From contig LSAX01000011.1 in NCBI GenBank assembly GCA_001557505.1, positions 1,240,001-1,304,000 of the forward strand: DNA of 64,000 nucleotides, read 5' to 3'. This document shows positions 22,201 to 35,034 of the stretch, in pieces. Each line of letters begins with the position of its first letter. The stretch's first letter is position 1. Origin of the DNA: Reticulascus tulasneorum. Its lineage: Eukaryota > Ascomycota > Sordariomycetes > Glomerellales > Reticulascaceae. Position numbers and translations under genes: made by a program. Below the pieces are notes generated by a model, which saw only the letters and a list, made by a program, of their open reading frames with translations, ran no database searches and was not told the DNA's origin.

Positions 22201-23505
22201 CATGCCTGGGCCGAGCAGTTACCTGGGGAGGTGTGGCTGTGGTTTCATACCGGCCTGGGGGACGTACGATGTATATCCTTGCATGAATACTCGCTAAACC
22301 TCCGATGGAGATCGGTAGCCCTTTGGAATCTTTGGCCTCCATGATTTGCATGTATGTATTCCAGATGGGTCTTTGAATTTGGACCGCGTCCTGGGGGGTG
22401 GAGGAGGAGCAGTACTTCGTAGGGTCATGTTTCTGGAGAGCGGGGGAGGTTTCGCAGGAGAATTGCTTGCTCCGAGCGAGTGGCCGGTTTTTCAGATCAA
22501 TCATAAAATAAAGTGGATGTGTCGGGCCTCAAATCTCGGCTTTGCCTTCGTGGCCGTGTCGTGTCGTGACGGTCAAGTTGAAGACTTTTCCCACCTAAGA
22601 ATATCTACCTGCCTCAAAATACTGCTCCATATTTACCTCTCCATCGCACTCCATCGCATGTAACAAATCAGTCTCAGATGTCGGCGAGCAAGGCCCCAAC
22701 CAGGACAGGCGCAATGAAGTACCCTGTCAGGTGATGATGGAATTAACGAAGGAAGCTTGCGCATCCAGGTAACATATATATTACTGCAGTCCTCGTACTT
22801 TACGTTATATTTTCAAGTTCCGGCGGTGTCTGCCTCATCGTATGAGCCACTACGCACTGGACTTTCTATGAGTGGGAGTGACTGAGCTGGTGCAACTGTT
22901 ACCTTGGGTACATGAAAATATACCCTCCCAGGGTACGGTACTGTAAGGCGAGAACAAGTACCGATCGGAAACATCTGCAATCGACAACGAGACTACTCAA
23001 CATGTAGAGAAGGCCTCCCCATCAGGCCGTTGATTGCCGGGCGGTGGATAAAAAGATACATGAGAAAGCCAAAGTTGACCTGTAAGAAACACAGGTTTGA
23101 CTGGATATTCCAGGTTTCTCTGAGGCAAAGATCCCAGTTCCCACGTTTCTTTTTTCCGGTCCGCCCATTTTTCATAGGTAGTATTTCCCTCACTGAGGAC
23201 AGTCAGTGACCGACATCATCCACTGGGCCGGCGTTGAAAATTCGAGAGAGACCACACACAGATCTGCCCACAGCTGCCGGACCGGGTCGAAAATTTTTCA
23301 TCATAAGTAGCTCCACGCACAAGGCCGGATTTTTGATATATGAACAACTCATCCCTCAATTGCCTCTGATATCTGACCATAAACACTGGCTTCCTGTCAC
23401 ATATTTCCTCCGGCGCTACTCTTCAATAGACTGCGCTCCAGAAGGTTTCAATCGACCTGTCGATATCTTCACCTTACCACCCCGGCTTCAAAGTCGATCG
23501 CTAAG
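19205..23505. other. long divergent intergenic region between G-alpha and spermidine synthase
   Basis: 4.3 kb serving as the promoter region for genes leaving on both sides. It contains a CT microsatellite (21412-21428), G-rich patches and only short, uncharacteristic frames. No tRNA or further gene could be supported. Confidence 0.6.
21412..21428. repeat. CT dinucleotide microsatellite
   Basis: About eight perfect CT units inside the G-alpha/spermidine synthase intergenic region. Confidence 0.85.
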
Positions 23506-25306
<1,801 letters not shown>

Positions 25307-25584
25307 GTAGTTGGTTGGCTCGTCGAAGTACGAAATGATGATGAACTAGGGCTCTCAAGACTAGATTTCTAGACAGGAGTTGTGAACGCTACCAAGGCTG
25401 ATGCCGTTTGATGGGAATGGAAATGGCCATTGCGCCTATGAGATCAGGAAAGGCCACGGAAGATTGGGAGACGTACGAACGCATGGCCGCTAAATTTAAT
25501 AGTAACGAGCCCGTGGAGCTTAATGAAGCTCTCTATGCTATCAAAGTCATTGCCATCTTACGCTGCTCAGGTGGCGCCTTTCTG

Positions 25585-26521
25585 CTATGAAAAGTGTTTC
25601 CTGAACCAGTTGACAGCCTGATCCTCAGCCCGCAAACCCATGTCGGCCTGCTTAGGATCATTTGGATCCCCCCTAACCGCAAACCCATGTATAGCACCAG
25701 GATACACAACCACGTCATGCAGGCCACCCTTGGCCTCTAGAACTTCTTTCGCTCGCACCACTTGTGCCGCTGACATCATCATGTCCTTGTCGCCGTTTGC
25801 GAAGCTCAACGGCGCAGCACATTTCTCCAGATCGTCCGGAATGGTCAGCAGTGAGGGGTGGGCGGTGAAGCCGCAGTCCACAAGCGGCGAGGGAGTGTGA
25901 CAGAGCCTCACGGCATACTTCCCTCCCCAGCAGAATCCCACGACGCCGATCTTCAGACCCTCCCCTGACAATGAAGGGAATGAAGTGAGAAGTGCAGGAC
26001 GGTCAGAGCGTAAACTAGAGATGTAGCCGTTTATGCGCGGAACGACGACACTGTCCCGAAGAGCGATGGCGAGGGGAACTACGTATCGGATCATCTGGGC
26101 GTAAACCAACGGCGCGAGGACGAAGGTCTTGTACAGCCATGACTTTTCCGCGTTAAGGCGATCGTCACTAGAGAGAATGGTTGTAGGCAGCGAGTACCCT
26201 ACCCAGCATAAGCCCCCCATACCCGCCACTAAGAGTTATCCGGCCCAATTTGTAGTACTCACCGTTCATGAACTCAGGCAGCAGGACTACAGCCGGGATA
26301 CGCCGGGCGTAGGAATCGGCCAGCGCGCGCGTATTGCGCAGCTCCCATCCCAGCGCATCGGGGACAATCACGACGATGCCCCGTGGCTCTTGACCGTTAT
26401 CCGGGCGAGCGACGTAGGTCGGTAGACCACCTATGGTCTCTTCAACGCCGGCGGGATGCACATCACCTCGGAGGGTGCCTTTGAAGCAATCGGGGCAGAA
26501 CTGGGGCGATTGGGACGACAT
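25585..26521 (-). CDS. dienelactone hydrolase family protein
   Basis: Two exons (26263-26521 and 25585-26198) with a 64-nt intron (26199-26262, donor GTGAGT), 290 codons. An alternative donor GTACTA could be paired with an acceptor further downstream, so residues near position 87 are uncertain. The start MSSQSPQFCPDCFKGTLRGD is typical of the fungal AIM2/DLH group. The alpha/beta-hydrolase core shows VVIVPDALGW, the nucleophile motif GVVGFCWGGKY (Cys near residue 176) and the histidine motif YPGAIHGF; the triad looks complete. Family knowledge: DLH uses a Cys-Asp-His triad to hydrolyse cyclic ester bonds. Most fungal members have no proven substrate, so the specific reaction is unknown. It is transcribed divergently from the fRMsr gene across 473 bp. 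Confidence 0.88.
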
Positions 26522-26994
26522 TGTTCTCGATGTTAGGAGTGAGGTTGACACGATGCTTGGCGAAGAGCCCCGCGCGCGGCTGAAATGTCTTGGGACGCTG
26601 GCCAAGCCACTGTCCCGTACTGCATTTGGCCGTGCTTATTGACCGTGACTATTTGAGGTTTGTGTCTGTGCATCGCGGACTTTTTTTGGCCCCATGAGAA
26701 GCGGCTCTGCTCATGTGAGGAAACGTAGATATATGGTGATCGCAAGGCGTTGGACTTGTGGGGACGCAATTGGCTGGTCTCCGATTGTACCTTGCATGCA
26801 GGAATGCTGACAAAAAAAAAAAAAGAGGGTTCGCCCCCGGTTGCGTGATCTCGGACTAGTTGATAGCCTGTCTGTAAACCATGACTCTTCATTTTTGTGC
26901 GATGTAAACCCACGTTGACCTCTCACATCTCTAATTATTCAACCTAAGCCTACGGAATATCAATAGGTTTCTTTGTGGCCATAATAAAGTAAAA
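26522..26994. promoter_or_regulatory. shared divergent promoter region, DLH gene / fRMsr gene
   Basis: 473 bp separating two head-to-head start codons. It includes a run of 14 A (26811-26824). No other coding sequence is apparent. Co-regulation is possible but not shown. Confidence 0.55.
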
Positions 26995-27788
26995 ATGGTG
27001 AGAAGCCAAGTTCTCAAGATCTCATCAAACGGGAGGTTGACCAGACTTACAGGTCCATGCCGACGCATCCAACTTCGCCAGCGGCGTGACGAAAGAAGAG
27101 GCATATGAACAGGTCCTGATACAAGCGGAGGGACTGTTCATGGACCAGAGAAACTGGGTGAGTCTTTTGCTTGTCTAGTTGAATTTCGATGATGGGAGCT
27201 GACACGGCTTTCATGGCTAGATTTGGTGAGTTGCTACGCAAGTGGGAGAGTGATACTAGGCTGATTGAAGATGGGCTAGCAACTTGGCTAACGCTGCATC
27301 GCTACTATGGCACGCGTATAAATCCTTACCCTCACCCAGTGGTGATGTGAACTGGGCAGGTAAAACGCCCCAGCTCCCACTCACGTTGAAGTCTGCCATC
27401 CAGATCCGCTGATCTCCTCTTGTCTCTAGGTTTCTACACGCTCGACCCATCGTCGACAGCAAAAAAGCAGCTCATTCTAGGCCCGTTTCAGGGGAAGGTG
27501 GCATGCCAGACCATCGCGTTTGGCCGCGGTGTATGTGGCACCGCAGCCGACACCCGCACAACGCAACTTGTAGCCGACGTGGAGGAGTTTCCCGGGCACA
27601 TAGCATGTGATGGCGACAGCAGGAGTGAGATCGTGGTTCCTATCCTCGTCGGAGCGAGCCCGGGGCAGGAGAAGAAGCTGGTCGCCATCATCGATATTGA
27701 CTGCGCGTCGGTGAACGGATTCGATGAAGTCGATCGACAGTACCTGGAGAGGCTGGCCCAACTATTGGCTACGAGTTGCGACTGGTGA
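26995..27788 (+). CDS. free methionine-R-sulfoxide reductase (GAF domain)
   Basis: Five exons: 26995-26997 (the ATG alone), 27053-27157, 27221-27225 (a 5-nt micro-exon), 27280-27359, 27430-27788, giving 183 codons. Introns are 55, 63, 54 and 70 nt, all GT-AG with good CTGAC/CTGAT-like branch sequences. The product starts MVHADASNFASGVTKEEAYE and joins across the micro-exon as QRNWICNLANAASLLWHAYK. A single GAF domain carries Cys90, Cys100 and Cys124 (VACQTIAFGRGVCG, GHIACDGDSRSE), matching the three redox cysteines of the yeast enzyme. Family knowledge: reduces free methionine-R-sulfoxide using thioredoxin; cytosolic, protects against oxidative stress. Only this exon chain keeps both the frame and the family sequence, which supports the unusual micro-exon. 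Confidence 0.93.
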
Positions 27789-28097
27789 TAAGCTGCTCCG
27801 AGTGCGGGTGGCGCTCCGGACAACATGCAGCAAGTGCTGGACAGCATTCTTAGGTAATTAAATAGATGTCTGAGCTAGAGCAAAGGTTTCGGCGGGCTTA
27901 TTTATTTACAACTCTGGGAGACGTGGGAGGAAAAGCGTTAGCCTTTGAAAGTGGTCTGAAGAACAACTAAGTATTGTCTTCATTAGATATTATTACGATA
28001 CTACCTACATTATACAAACCTTGCAAGAAGTGTTTTCAGACTGGAAATCGAGCTGATTGAACCTAGTTCAATGTGAAGGGGAACTCCTTGCGTATAA

Positions 28098-28288
28098 TTA
28101 AATGAAACTAACAGAAGGTCTCTCGGCAAGAGCAACGTCGGGACTGGTGTATGTTTTCCTGCCGTTGAGATATGCGAGAGAAGCCAGCCTTGAAGCGAAG
28201 TCCTCTCCCAAGGCCATTTTTGCGAACCCAACGGTGTTGAAACCGGCATAAGCAGCATTGACGGCTTCCCAGAGCGAGTCCCTCACGG
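28098..28288 (-). CDS. possible terminal exon of an unrecognised gene
   Basis: An open frame following a CTTCTAG acceptor-like site and ending in TAA. It has protein-like composition (SLWEAVNAAYAGFNTVGFAK, then ASLAYLNGRKTYTSPDVALA). No ATG-initiated upstream exon was identified and I recognise no family. It may be a relic or chance. Confidence 0.25.
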
Positions 28289-28339
28289 CTAGAAGGGCTG
28301 GCACACGCGCATCGGCCGTTCAACGCTCGCCATCAACGA

Positions 28340-28744
28340 CTTTGTTCGTTCGTAAAATACCATGGCGTCAGAGCGTCAGACGTCCCAGACGCTATCTATG
28401 AACTAAATGAGCTCGTCAAGGAGAATTCCTACCCGGTGAACAGAGCCGCAATGTCGAGTCTGATCTTATCACTTCGCCAGTATGAATCAAGGCATCCGGC
28501 GGCTCCTACGGCAACGTCGCAGGCGTATCTAAGCCTAGACTTGATGGATGTCTTATCTAGGTTGATTTTGTCACAGGCGAGGTATGAAATGACCAATCCA
28601 GTGTCCTCAGTCGGTAGTGAAATCCTAGACCGGATCCCAGAGTCACCACGTCGAGCTTTGTACTTGGGCAGACTCGAAGTGGAGGGATTCGACGTAATGG
28701 CGGTAAGGAGCAACAAATATCTGCCTACCATAGGCAGTGAATAA
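28340..28744 (+). CDS. possible exon of an unrecognised gene
   Basis: An open frame without an early ATG (first ATG at 28451) that stays open upstream, suggesting an internal or terminal exon. It reads DAIYELNELVKENSYPVNRA and later LSLDLMDVLSRLILSQARYE, and stops at 28744. No family is recognised. The segment 29022-29252 on the same strand (MKALEKGSEPTILAAALS...) could belong to the same locus. Confidence 0.25.
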   Translation, partial: LCSFVKYHGVRASDVPDAIYELNELVKENSYPVNRAAMSSLILSLRQYESRHPAAPTATSQAYLSLDLMDVLSRLILSQARYEMTNPVSSVGSEILDRIPESPRRALYLGRLEVEGFDVMAVRSNKYLPTIGSE

Positions 28745-30170
28745 AGGTCCGGCCGTAGATGATGTCGCGACTGCTGATTTCATCTTCCTTTGAGATACCT
28801 CTGCAAAATCACATGAGGAGTAGATCCGAACAAGTATCCTGCCACGACTCTTTCACTCCGGCTTGTGCCTCGGTGCTTGTTGCAGGAAGCACCACAGCTT
28901 TGCCAGCAGCTATTCTTGATACTTTGACAACAACACGATGGGACGTGTAAAGAGATAGTATCTAGCATTCGTATAATCCTCAGACGTGTGATATTCGGTG
29001 TTGTGAATGTTGTGTCGCAGCATGAAGGCCTTGGAGAAAGGCTCCGAGCCCACGATCCTGGCTGCGGCCTTGAGCGTAGCACAACAAGAAACTGCCAATA
29101 GAGCTTTCGGCAAGATAAAGTTCCACTTTGATGAGAGCCCCAGACCTACCGCGATTGAAATAATCGGCGATTCCCACGAGAACTGCATCATCGGGACCTA
29201 CAACCGCCAGATTTATGTTCAATTTCATTGCCAACACTTCCAGCTAGGGTAGTCATTCCGCGCCTTGCTATTGCCATGGCAGTAAAAAAGGGAGCTTTGT
29301 CCATCCCTCGCAGTTGCCTCGGTTCCAGGAACAATATACGCCTGGCAAATCAATGAGGACTGACCCAGCTTCCAGGCGAGGGCATGTTAGCGACTCTGCT
29401 TGCCAATAAGAAGGACACACATGTGAGCATCTGACATGGTGAGATGGCTTCCAGCGACTAGTAATGGTGGCAATTACAGTTCAAAGGCGGATGGGAATCG
29501 ATGGCTCTAGCCATTTCCAAGATCTGGAACGACCGAAATAGAGAACCCAACAGAGAAATTTGTCAGTAGATAGAAAGATGGGTAGTCTTCTAACATGGTA
29601 CACTTTGTTAGTTGCATTTTGATGTATTATTGGTTGAGCTGTCACAAGATTTTGGCCTGTTCTTTTGTTATTGATTAGAGAAAGCAAGACTCCATTTCGG
29701 CGATGGTCAACCCTTACACGATCTGGAACCATATTTTACGATATATCTAAATCAGGCCATTAATGATGGCAATATCGCTGTGCTTTGGGTCTTCTCGCTG
29801 GTGCAAGCAGCCTTGAGCACTGACTTTCCCCTCTGGAGGAAGAGAATCATGTAGGACGATCCCATCTACTGATATCACGGTCCATCACAAGCTATGCTCT
29901 CCCATGAAATAAGATAAACATGCAGGCGAAAGGCTTTGAGCGTCAGAGTCTCTAAAGCGGGTTGTCAAGCATCTTAGCCCATCTGTATTGACCAGAGGGC
30001 TGGCGCAGATGAACCTACGAGGGATGTGACCTATATACGATCCCCTTAAACATGTTGGCTGCCTCACCACCATTAATGGTATCATCATGACGAGTACCAT
30101 TAACTGTTGGACAAAGCCTTCTCTCTACAACATCAACTTGGCATAGCTAGCGGTGTTGATCCCGCCTCTC

Positions 30171-30473
30171 CTATCCCTCTGATATTGAAGCTGGAGTTTC
30201 TGTCGAGAAACCTCGACACGTCTCTGGTCCCACGGGCAGCCGTGGAGCCATAACATTATGCCCTCCAGCCACAAACCTATGCCAATCTCCTCCCCGAAAC
30301 AACTGTCTTGGACAGGAATATCCGCTCGTGGTGTGGTCGAAGAATCTCGTTGTATCAGGGGCGTTCGCGGGTGCTGCTGCATCCATCCTGGTGTCTGGAG
30401 TCACACCGCCATTATTCGAACCCGTTACAAAAGGCTTGATATCGACAAGGAAATCTGTTGTGCCGTTGAGCAT
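30171..30473 (-). CDS. unrecognised 100-codon ORF
   Basis: ATG at 30473 (MLNGTTDFLVDIKPFVTGSN), stop near 30171. Composition is protein-like (PDTTRFFDHTTSGYSCPRQ). There are no domain matches I recognise and no clear partner exons. It is either a hypothetical gene or chance. Confidence 0.22.
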   Translation of the reverse strand: MLNGTTDFLVDIKPFVTGSNNGGVTPDTRMDAAAPANAPDTTRFFDHTTSGYSCPRQLFRGGDWHRFVAGGHNVMAPRLPVGPETCRGFSTETPASISEG

Positions 30474-32079
30474 TATTGCCTAATGGATGTATGGAGGCTC
30501 TGACAACGCCCAGTACTGATGTTGTGTCGGTCACGTAACTACGCTGGAAGAACTTTTTCGAGACTTCGAATCCCCTAGGTCGTGCTGCTTATCTCGAGGG
30601 CCGAAGGCAAACAATGCCATACTTTCGAAGTATTTAATATGCTATCCATTGGAGAAGGAAGTGTGCACGAACCGCAGGCGAGCGTTCTCTGTCTCCGGGG
30701 ACTCTTCAGCACTCGCGTGTAGTGACATATGGCAATCTTTGATGTTGATTCTTCCATGGAATCACTCGCAGAAGGTTCCTATGGCACTTGGCGAGCTGTC
30801 AGTATCAAGCGATTATTGAATAGATGCATACCTTGGACAGGTGAACACTTCCGCTGGGAAGCTTGACAGTTGCAGAGGCCATGTTGTGTACTACTGATGT
30901 GAACGTTGGGCGAGAAGAGAAAGACGAAAACTGCCATGCACGAAGAGCACACTTTCACTTGGTACTGGGACATCGGATGTCGAGTCGGCGTAGAGTAGAT
31001 CGATGACATGAAGCAATGATACGAGTCTCCTACGGAACAGCACTGGATAGAATCCTTGTTGCCTAGCATCTAGGAATTCAAGACACTGAATCTCCTGGTC
31101 TCCTTGGGGCGGAAGTCCAGTGGCACCACACATACAACACGACCTGCCTGTAATAGCTGCACAATCATCTGTCAGGACTTTCATAATGACCCAGAACAGT
31201 TACAGCTAGGTATTCCACATGCTCAGGAGAGAGTGCTTGAGACAATCTGCTACCCTATAGTCTTGTCCTTAAAGTTACTGAAATTGGCAGCCCTGTGTTG
31301 CTACAGTCCCAGTCCGCAAGGGAAAGGAGTTTTACCAGAGGAGCACTAAGGCTTTCTCAGTCAATAGTTCGAATTCTCGTGATTGCCTTCCAATGCGGAA
31401 ATGCTGCCCCTGATCAGTTTTGCCCGAACGATCTGCCTTGTGGCTAGTAATTCTCCTTAGCAATACCATATCGTATTTGTACGTGAAATATGCACGTCCC
31501 AATAGCGTGGCGCAAAAGCTGAAAGCGAAACCAAATCCACAGGCAATTTCTTCCCCTAAAGCTGCAAAGATCGACTGATGATCGCTGCGGCCTGCATTAT
31601 CGCCTGCATCGTCATGTACGTCCGTACACGGCCACTTGAAAGCACAGGTTGCTATAGGCTTCGAGGGAAGAAAGACAAGGCCACGGTCCTGGTCGTGTCT
31701 TTGCAAGTCTAGACCGCTTCAGATGTTTGGCCCACCAAATTTAGTGGCCTGCTAAGAGTGGATGATATGAAGCTGCAGACGCCATAATCGATTGGCGAGG
31801 AGTAAACACATAACTCCTGACTTTGACCAGGATTCCGGGTCAGACCAGCTTATTTGGCTAGGGTCAGTTGTGGCCGTGTGAGCAGTTATCTTTTGGGGCA
31901 TCATATCTCAGTCCACTGCGGACGGCAATCAACGACTTGGCACTACAGATACACACCATTCCGGGGCAGTCAGAAATTTTAGTCACATCCATCTCAGACA
32001 CTTGATCCACCTGCACAGGTGGTCTCGAAATACTGGCTGAAATATAGCATGGTCCGTCGAGTCGTATGTTTTAGACATC

Positions 32080-33302
32080 ATGGCGGAACTCCTACAAACC
32101 AAGGAAGCGACTGCTATACAAGCTGGTCAATCGCTAAAGGTTGCCCAAACGGTGAAGGAAGGGATATTGAAAGCCACCAGCGATGCAAGCGAAACCAAAG
32201 ACGGCCGGTGAAGAAGTCTAGTGTCTTTCTAGCGATCATATCAGCTGTACGCAAGCGCCTTCGTGCGGGAGCCGATTTGTGTCAGGCAATTGGGTTGCGG
32301 GATGGGGCACGAGACAGGGGTTCTAAGCCACCTCATGCAGGTTTAACACGCCTTGCCTGACTTAGACACAATCACAAGGTCAGAATCTGGGGGTCAACTA
32401 AAATTCTCAGGTGAGAGAGCAAGAACCGAATGAAGAGTTCCGTTGTTCAAGGCGTTTCACTGCCCCCACGCAACGTTTGGCAAGAGTTGGATACCAAAAA
32501 GAAAAGGGAATCCGAGAGGTGTCCCCCTTAACAAAAACAACCTGACCGGTGCAAAAGGAATATGACTGTCACCCACGACGTTGGCGTGGACATGGTGGCT
32601 TCGCCAAGATCCCGTAGCTTTCCTGGGAACATCCGTCTTTGCCATGAGGTGGACTCCAACCGTGGAAGTGGAAGCAAGCCACAGCTGCGGTAGAAGATCT
32701 CATCTCGGTTCCATTCGGTACGTTCCCACCGTCTTGCTCTCTGTCAAGCGGCAGCGATACAATCCAGGCACTCCCGGGAGCTCAATAGTGTACAGTAGAC
32801 GCCGATGGTACAGTTTAAGTCTGAGACATCTGCAGGTGACATATCTTGGAGAATCTCGGGGCCCCCTGTGCTGATCGTCGCCGCAATTGCACGGTTTGTC
32901 TGTGATGGGTCGGGACGATCATCGGGTTTTAGGCCGGTGACGATCCCCTGACAAGTGATGGACATGGCGATTTCCTCGATCCGGGTATTGAACAGCTTAC
33001 CCGCCAGCCTCCGTCATAGGTCTTCGGTTGACTTGCCTTGGATCAACGAATGTGCACTACTGCAGCGTTGGCAGTCAAGGACAGACATCGCAATGAATGG
33101 ATGGCCATCAATGCTTGGACTCAGGGTTCTTCAACGCCTCTCGGCTCCGATGAATTCGATAGTCTCGAAAGCGCTCCGGCCAATTCGTAGAAACCTCCTG
33201 TTGTTTGCAGCTGATAGTACGGAAAGACTTGCGCGTGTCCCAATCATTCAAGATCTTGATCCGGCAGGGCGCGGAACCGCCGTGTTATGGCCCGAGCGGT
33301 GA
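32080..33302 (+). CDS. candidate multi-exon hypothetical gene or relic
   Basis: A chain of plus-strand open segments with protein-like composition. ATG 32080 (MAELLQTKEATAIQAGQSLK) runs to a possible GTGAAG donor near 32210. A segment 32258-32342 (REPICVRQLGCGMGHETGVL) is followed by a frame after CTCAG at 32411 (VREQEPNEEFRCSRRFTAPT). Further downstream are ADSTERLARVPIIQDLDPAG and a stop at 33302. The middle junctions (32500-33100) could not be resolved in one frame, so the locus may be degenerate or the reading fortuitous. No family is recognised. Confidence 0.22.
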
Positions 33303-35021
33303 AGAGTTTGATTCAGTCTCTGACGAAAAAAGCAACGATATCAACAACTGCCCCTTACTCAGCATAGCGAGTATTCGTGGAAAATGTCTCACTTGAGCTG
33401 CTCCCTACTGTCTCACTTTTTTGTGATGGCTCGTGCAGACTGGAAGAGGAAGCTGAATATCATGCAACATTCTCATGATGTTTGCAAATGCCTCACGATG
33501 GTTAGGTGGCGACCCAGACGCGAAATCATGACTCTCGGCCAGACATCGGCGATCTTGGATGCAAGATTGAACTTAGATGGTGTCGGGGACGGCTTAACGG
33601 GAACGGCATGCCTTGTGAGGGTCATCAAGATGGGGAAGGGCTAGATAGATCGTGCCTGTTTGGAAGAGGAGCGGGCAACTGACAAGTGATAGATGGAAAG
33701 TCTAGAAGACTCACTAGAGCCCCCGCCAACCCGCCCCAGCCGTGAGTCGTACGATGGCGTTGGCGGTTGATCTGGGCAGAATGAAGCAGACGGCGCACCA
33801 TTGGAGAAGAAGCAAGAGGGTGTCTTGGGTTGGTCACGGCTGGCGTCCCGCCCCAAGACCAATTCTTGCAGTATTTCAGTCTTTCATCACCATCAACTGG
33901 TAAGAAGAAGTTGAGAGCCGCAGACCGACAGGGTGGAGCAGCCACATAATAGTCAGCATCGTCTTCTCGTGTATGAATAGACTCAAACCGAGACACCAGG
34001 AAGCAAGTGTACAGCTTCCCCGGCCAAAACAAAACTCCTACCACTCGCTAGAAACCCGCCAGCCTTTGCCAATGTCTAAGACCGTGAGCCACTGCGCTAG
34101 TCATGGGGGGATCCTGAGAGTGAACCACATCGCCGGAGCCCGCACTGCGGCCGCTAGGGAACGCTCCCACCTCGTCCGGATGCCGCACCCTGAGCCACCC
34201 CGAGGGTTCTACACCGAAGGCGCTGCCCCCAAACCCACTGTGGCGGCTAGGTTTGAACTAAATCGACAAGTGGTCGATTCGTTGTTGAAGTCGGTGAGGA
34301 AACACAGCTTGCTCAAGAAGGCAGCTGCTTGCGTGGAGTTGTTCGAACAGTGGAGGCAAATAAGCAAGCAAACACACGCGAGAGACACAGATCCTGCAGT
34401 GCATCGAATTGTTTCCAACGAATAGCACGCGCTCATCATCCAATTCGCAATGACACGAGCAAGCGCACGCCCAGGATAGGAAACACAGACCGAAACTGCG
34501 TGTACACCGCGTTTCTCGTGGAAGTAGAACAGAGACAGAGAGAGCCGCGGAATGGTTTCCGTCCGCTTGGAGGCTGAAGCTCCAGCCACGGCCACGGACG
34601 GGCACATCCCAGTGTCTTCGCGTTGCCCTCCCCTTGACCCCGTACTTGGCCTATTCTCGCCTGAGAAAGAAAGGGGAACTAGAAACAGGGAAATACGAGA
34701 TGATTTCCGCGAGATGAGATCTAGCGATGAACAACTGAGGCATTGTGAGCTTCACTGAGCCATCACGCCATGAATAAGTCCAAGCTGAAAGAGGCTAAAA
34801 TGTGACATCTGACAACTGACATGAGAACAGACGTCGCACCATTGGCCAATGATGGCGAGGCGAGGTTCCGAATATTCGGGAGTAGCCCAAGACTGTATCT
34901 GCTAACCCGTGTGAGAGAGACATGTCAAATAGTCTGGACAGGGCTGTATGGATCATGCCATGAACCTGTTTGTATTCTCCGAAATACCATGTGTGTGTAT
35001 GTGGTATTCCGCGACGCCGTA

Positions 35022-35034
35022 GGGGGGGGGGGGG
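35022..35034. repeat. poly-G tract, 13 nt
   Basis: Uninterrupted G run in the gene-poor region. Confidence 0.9.
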
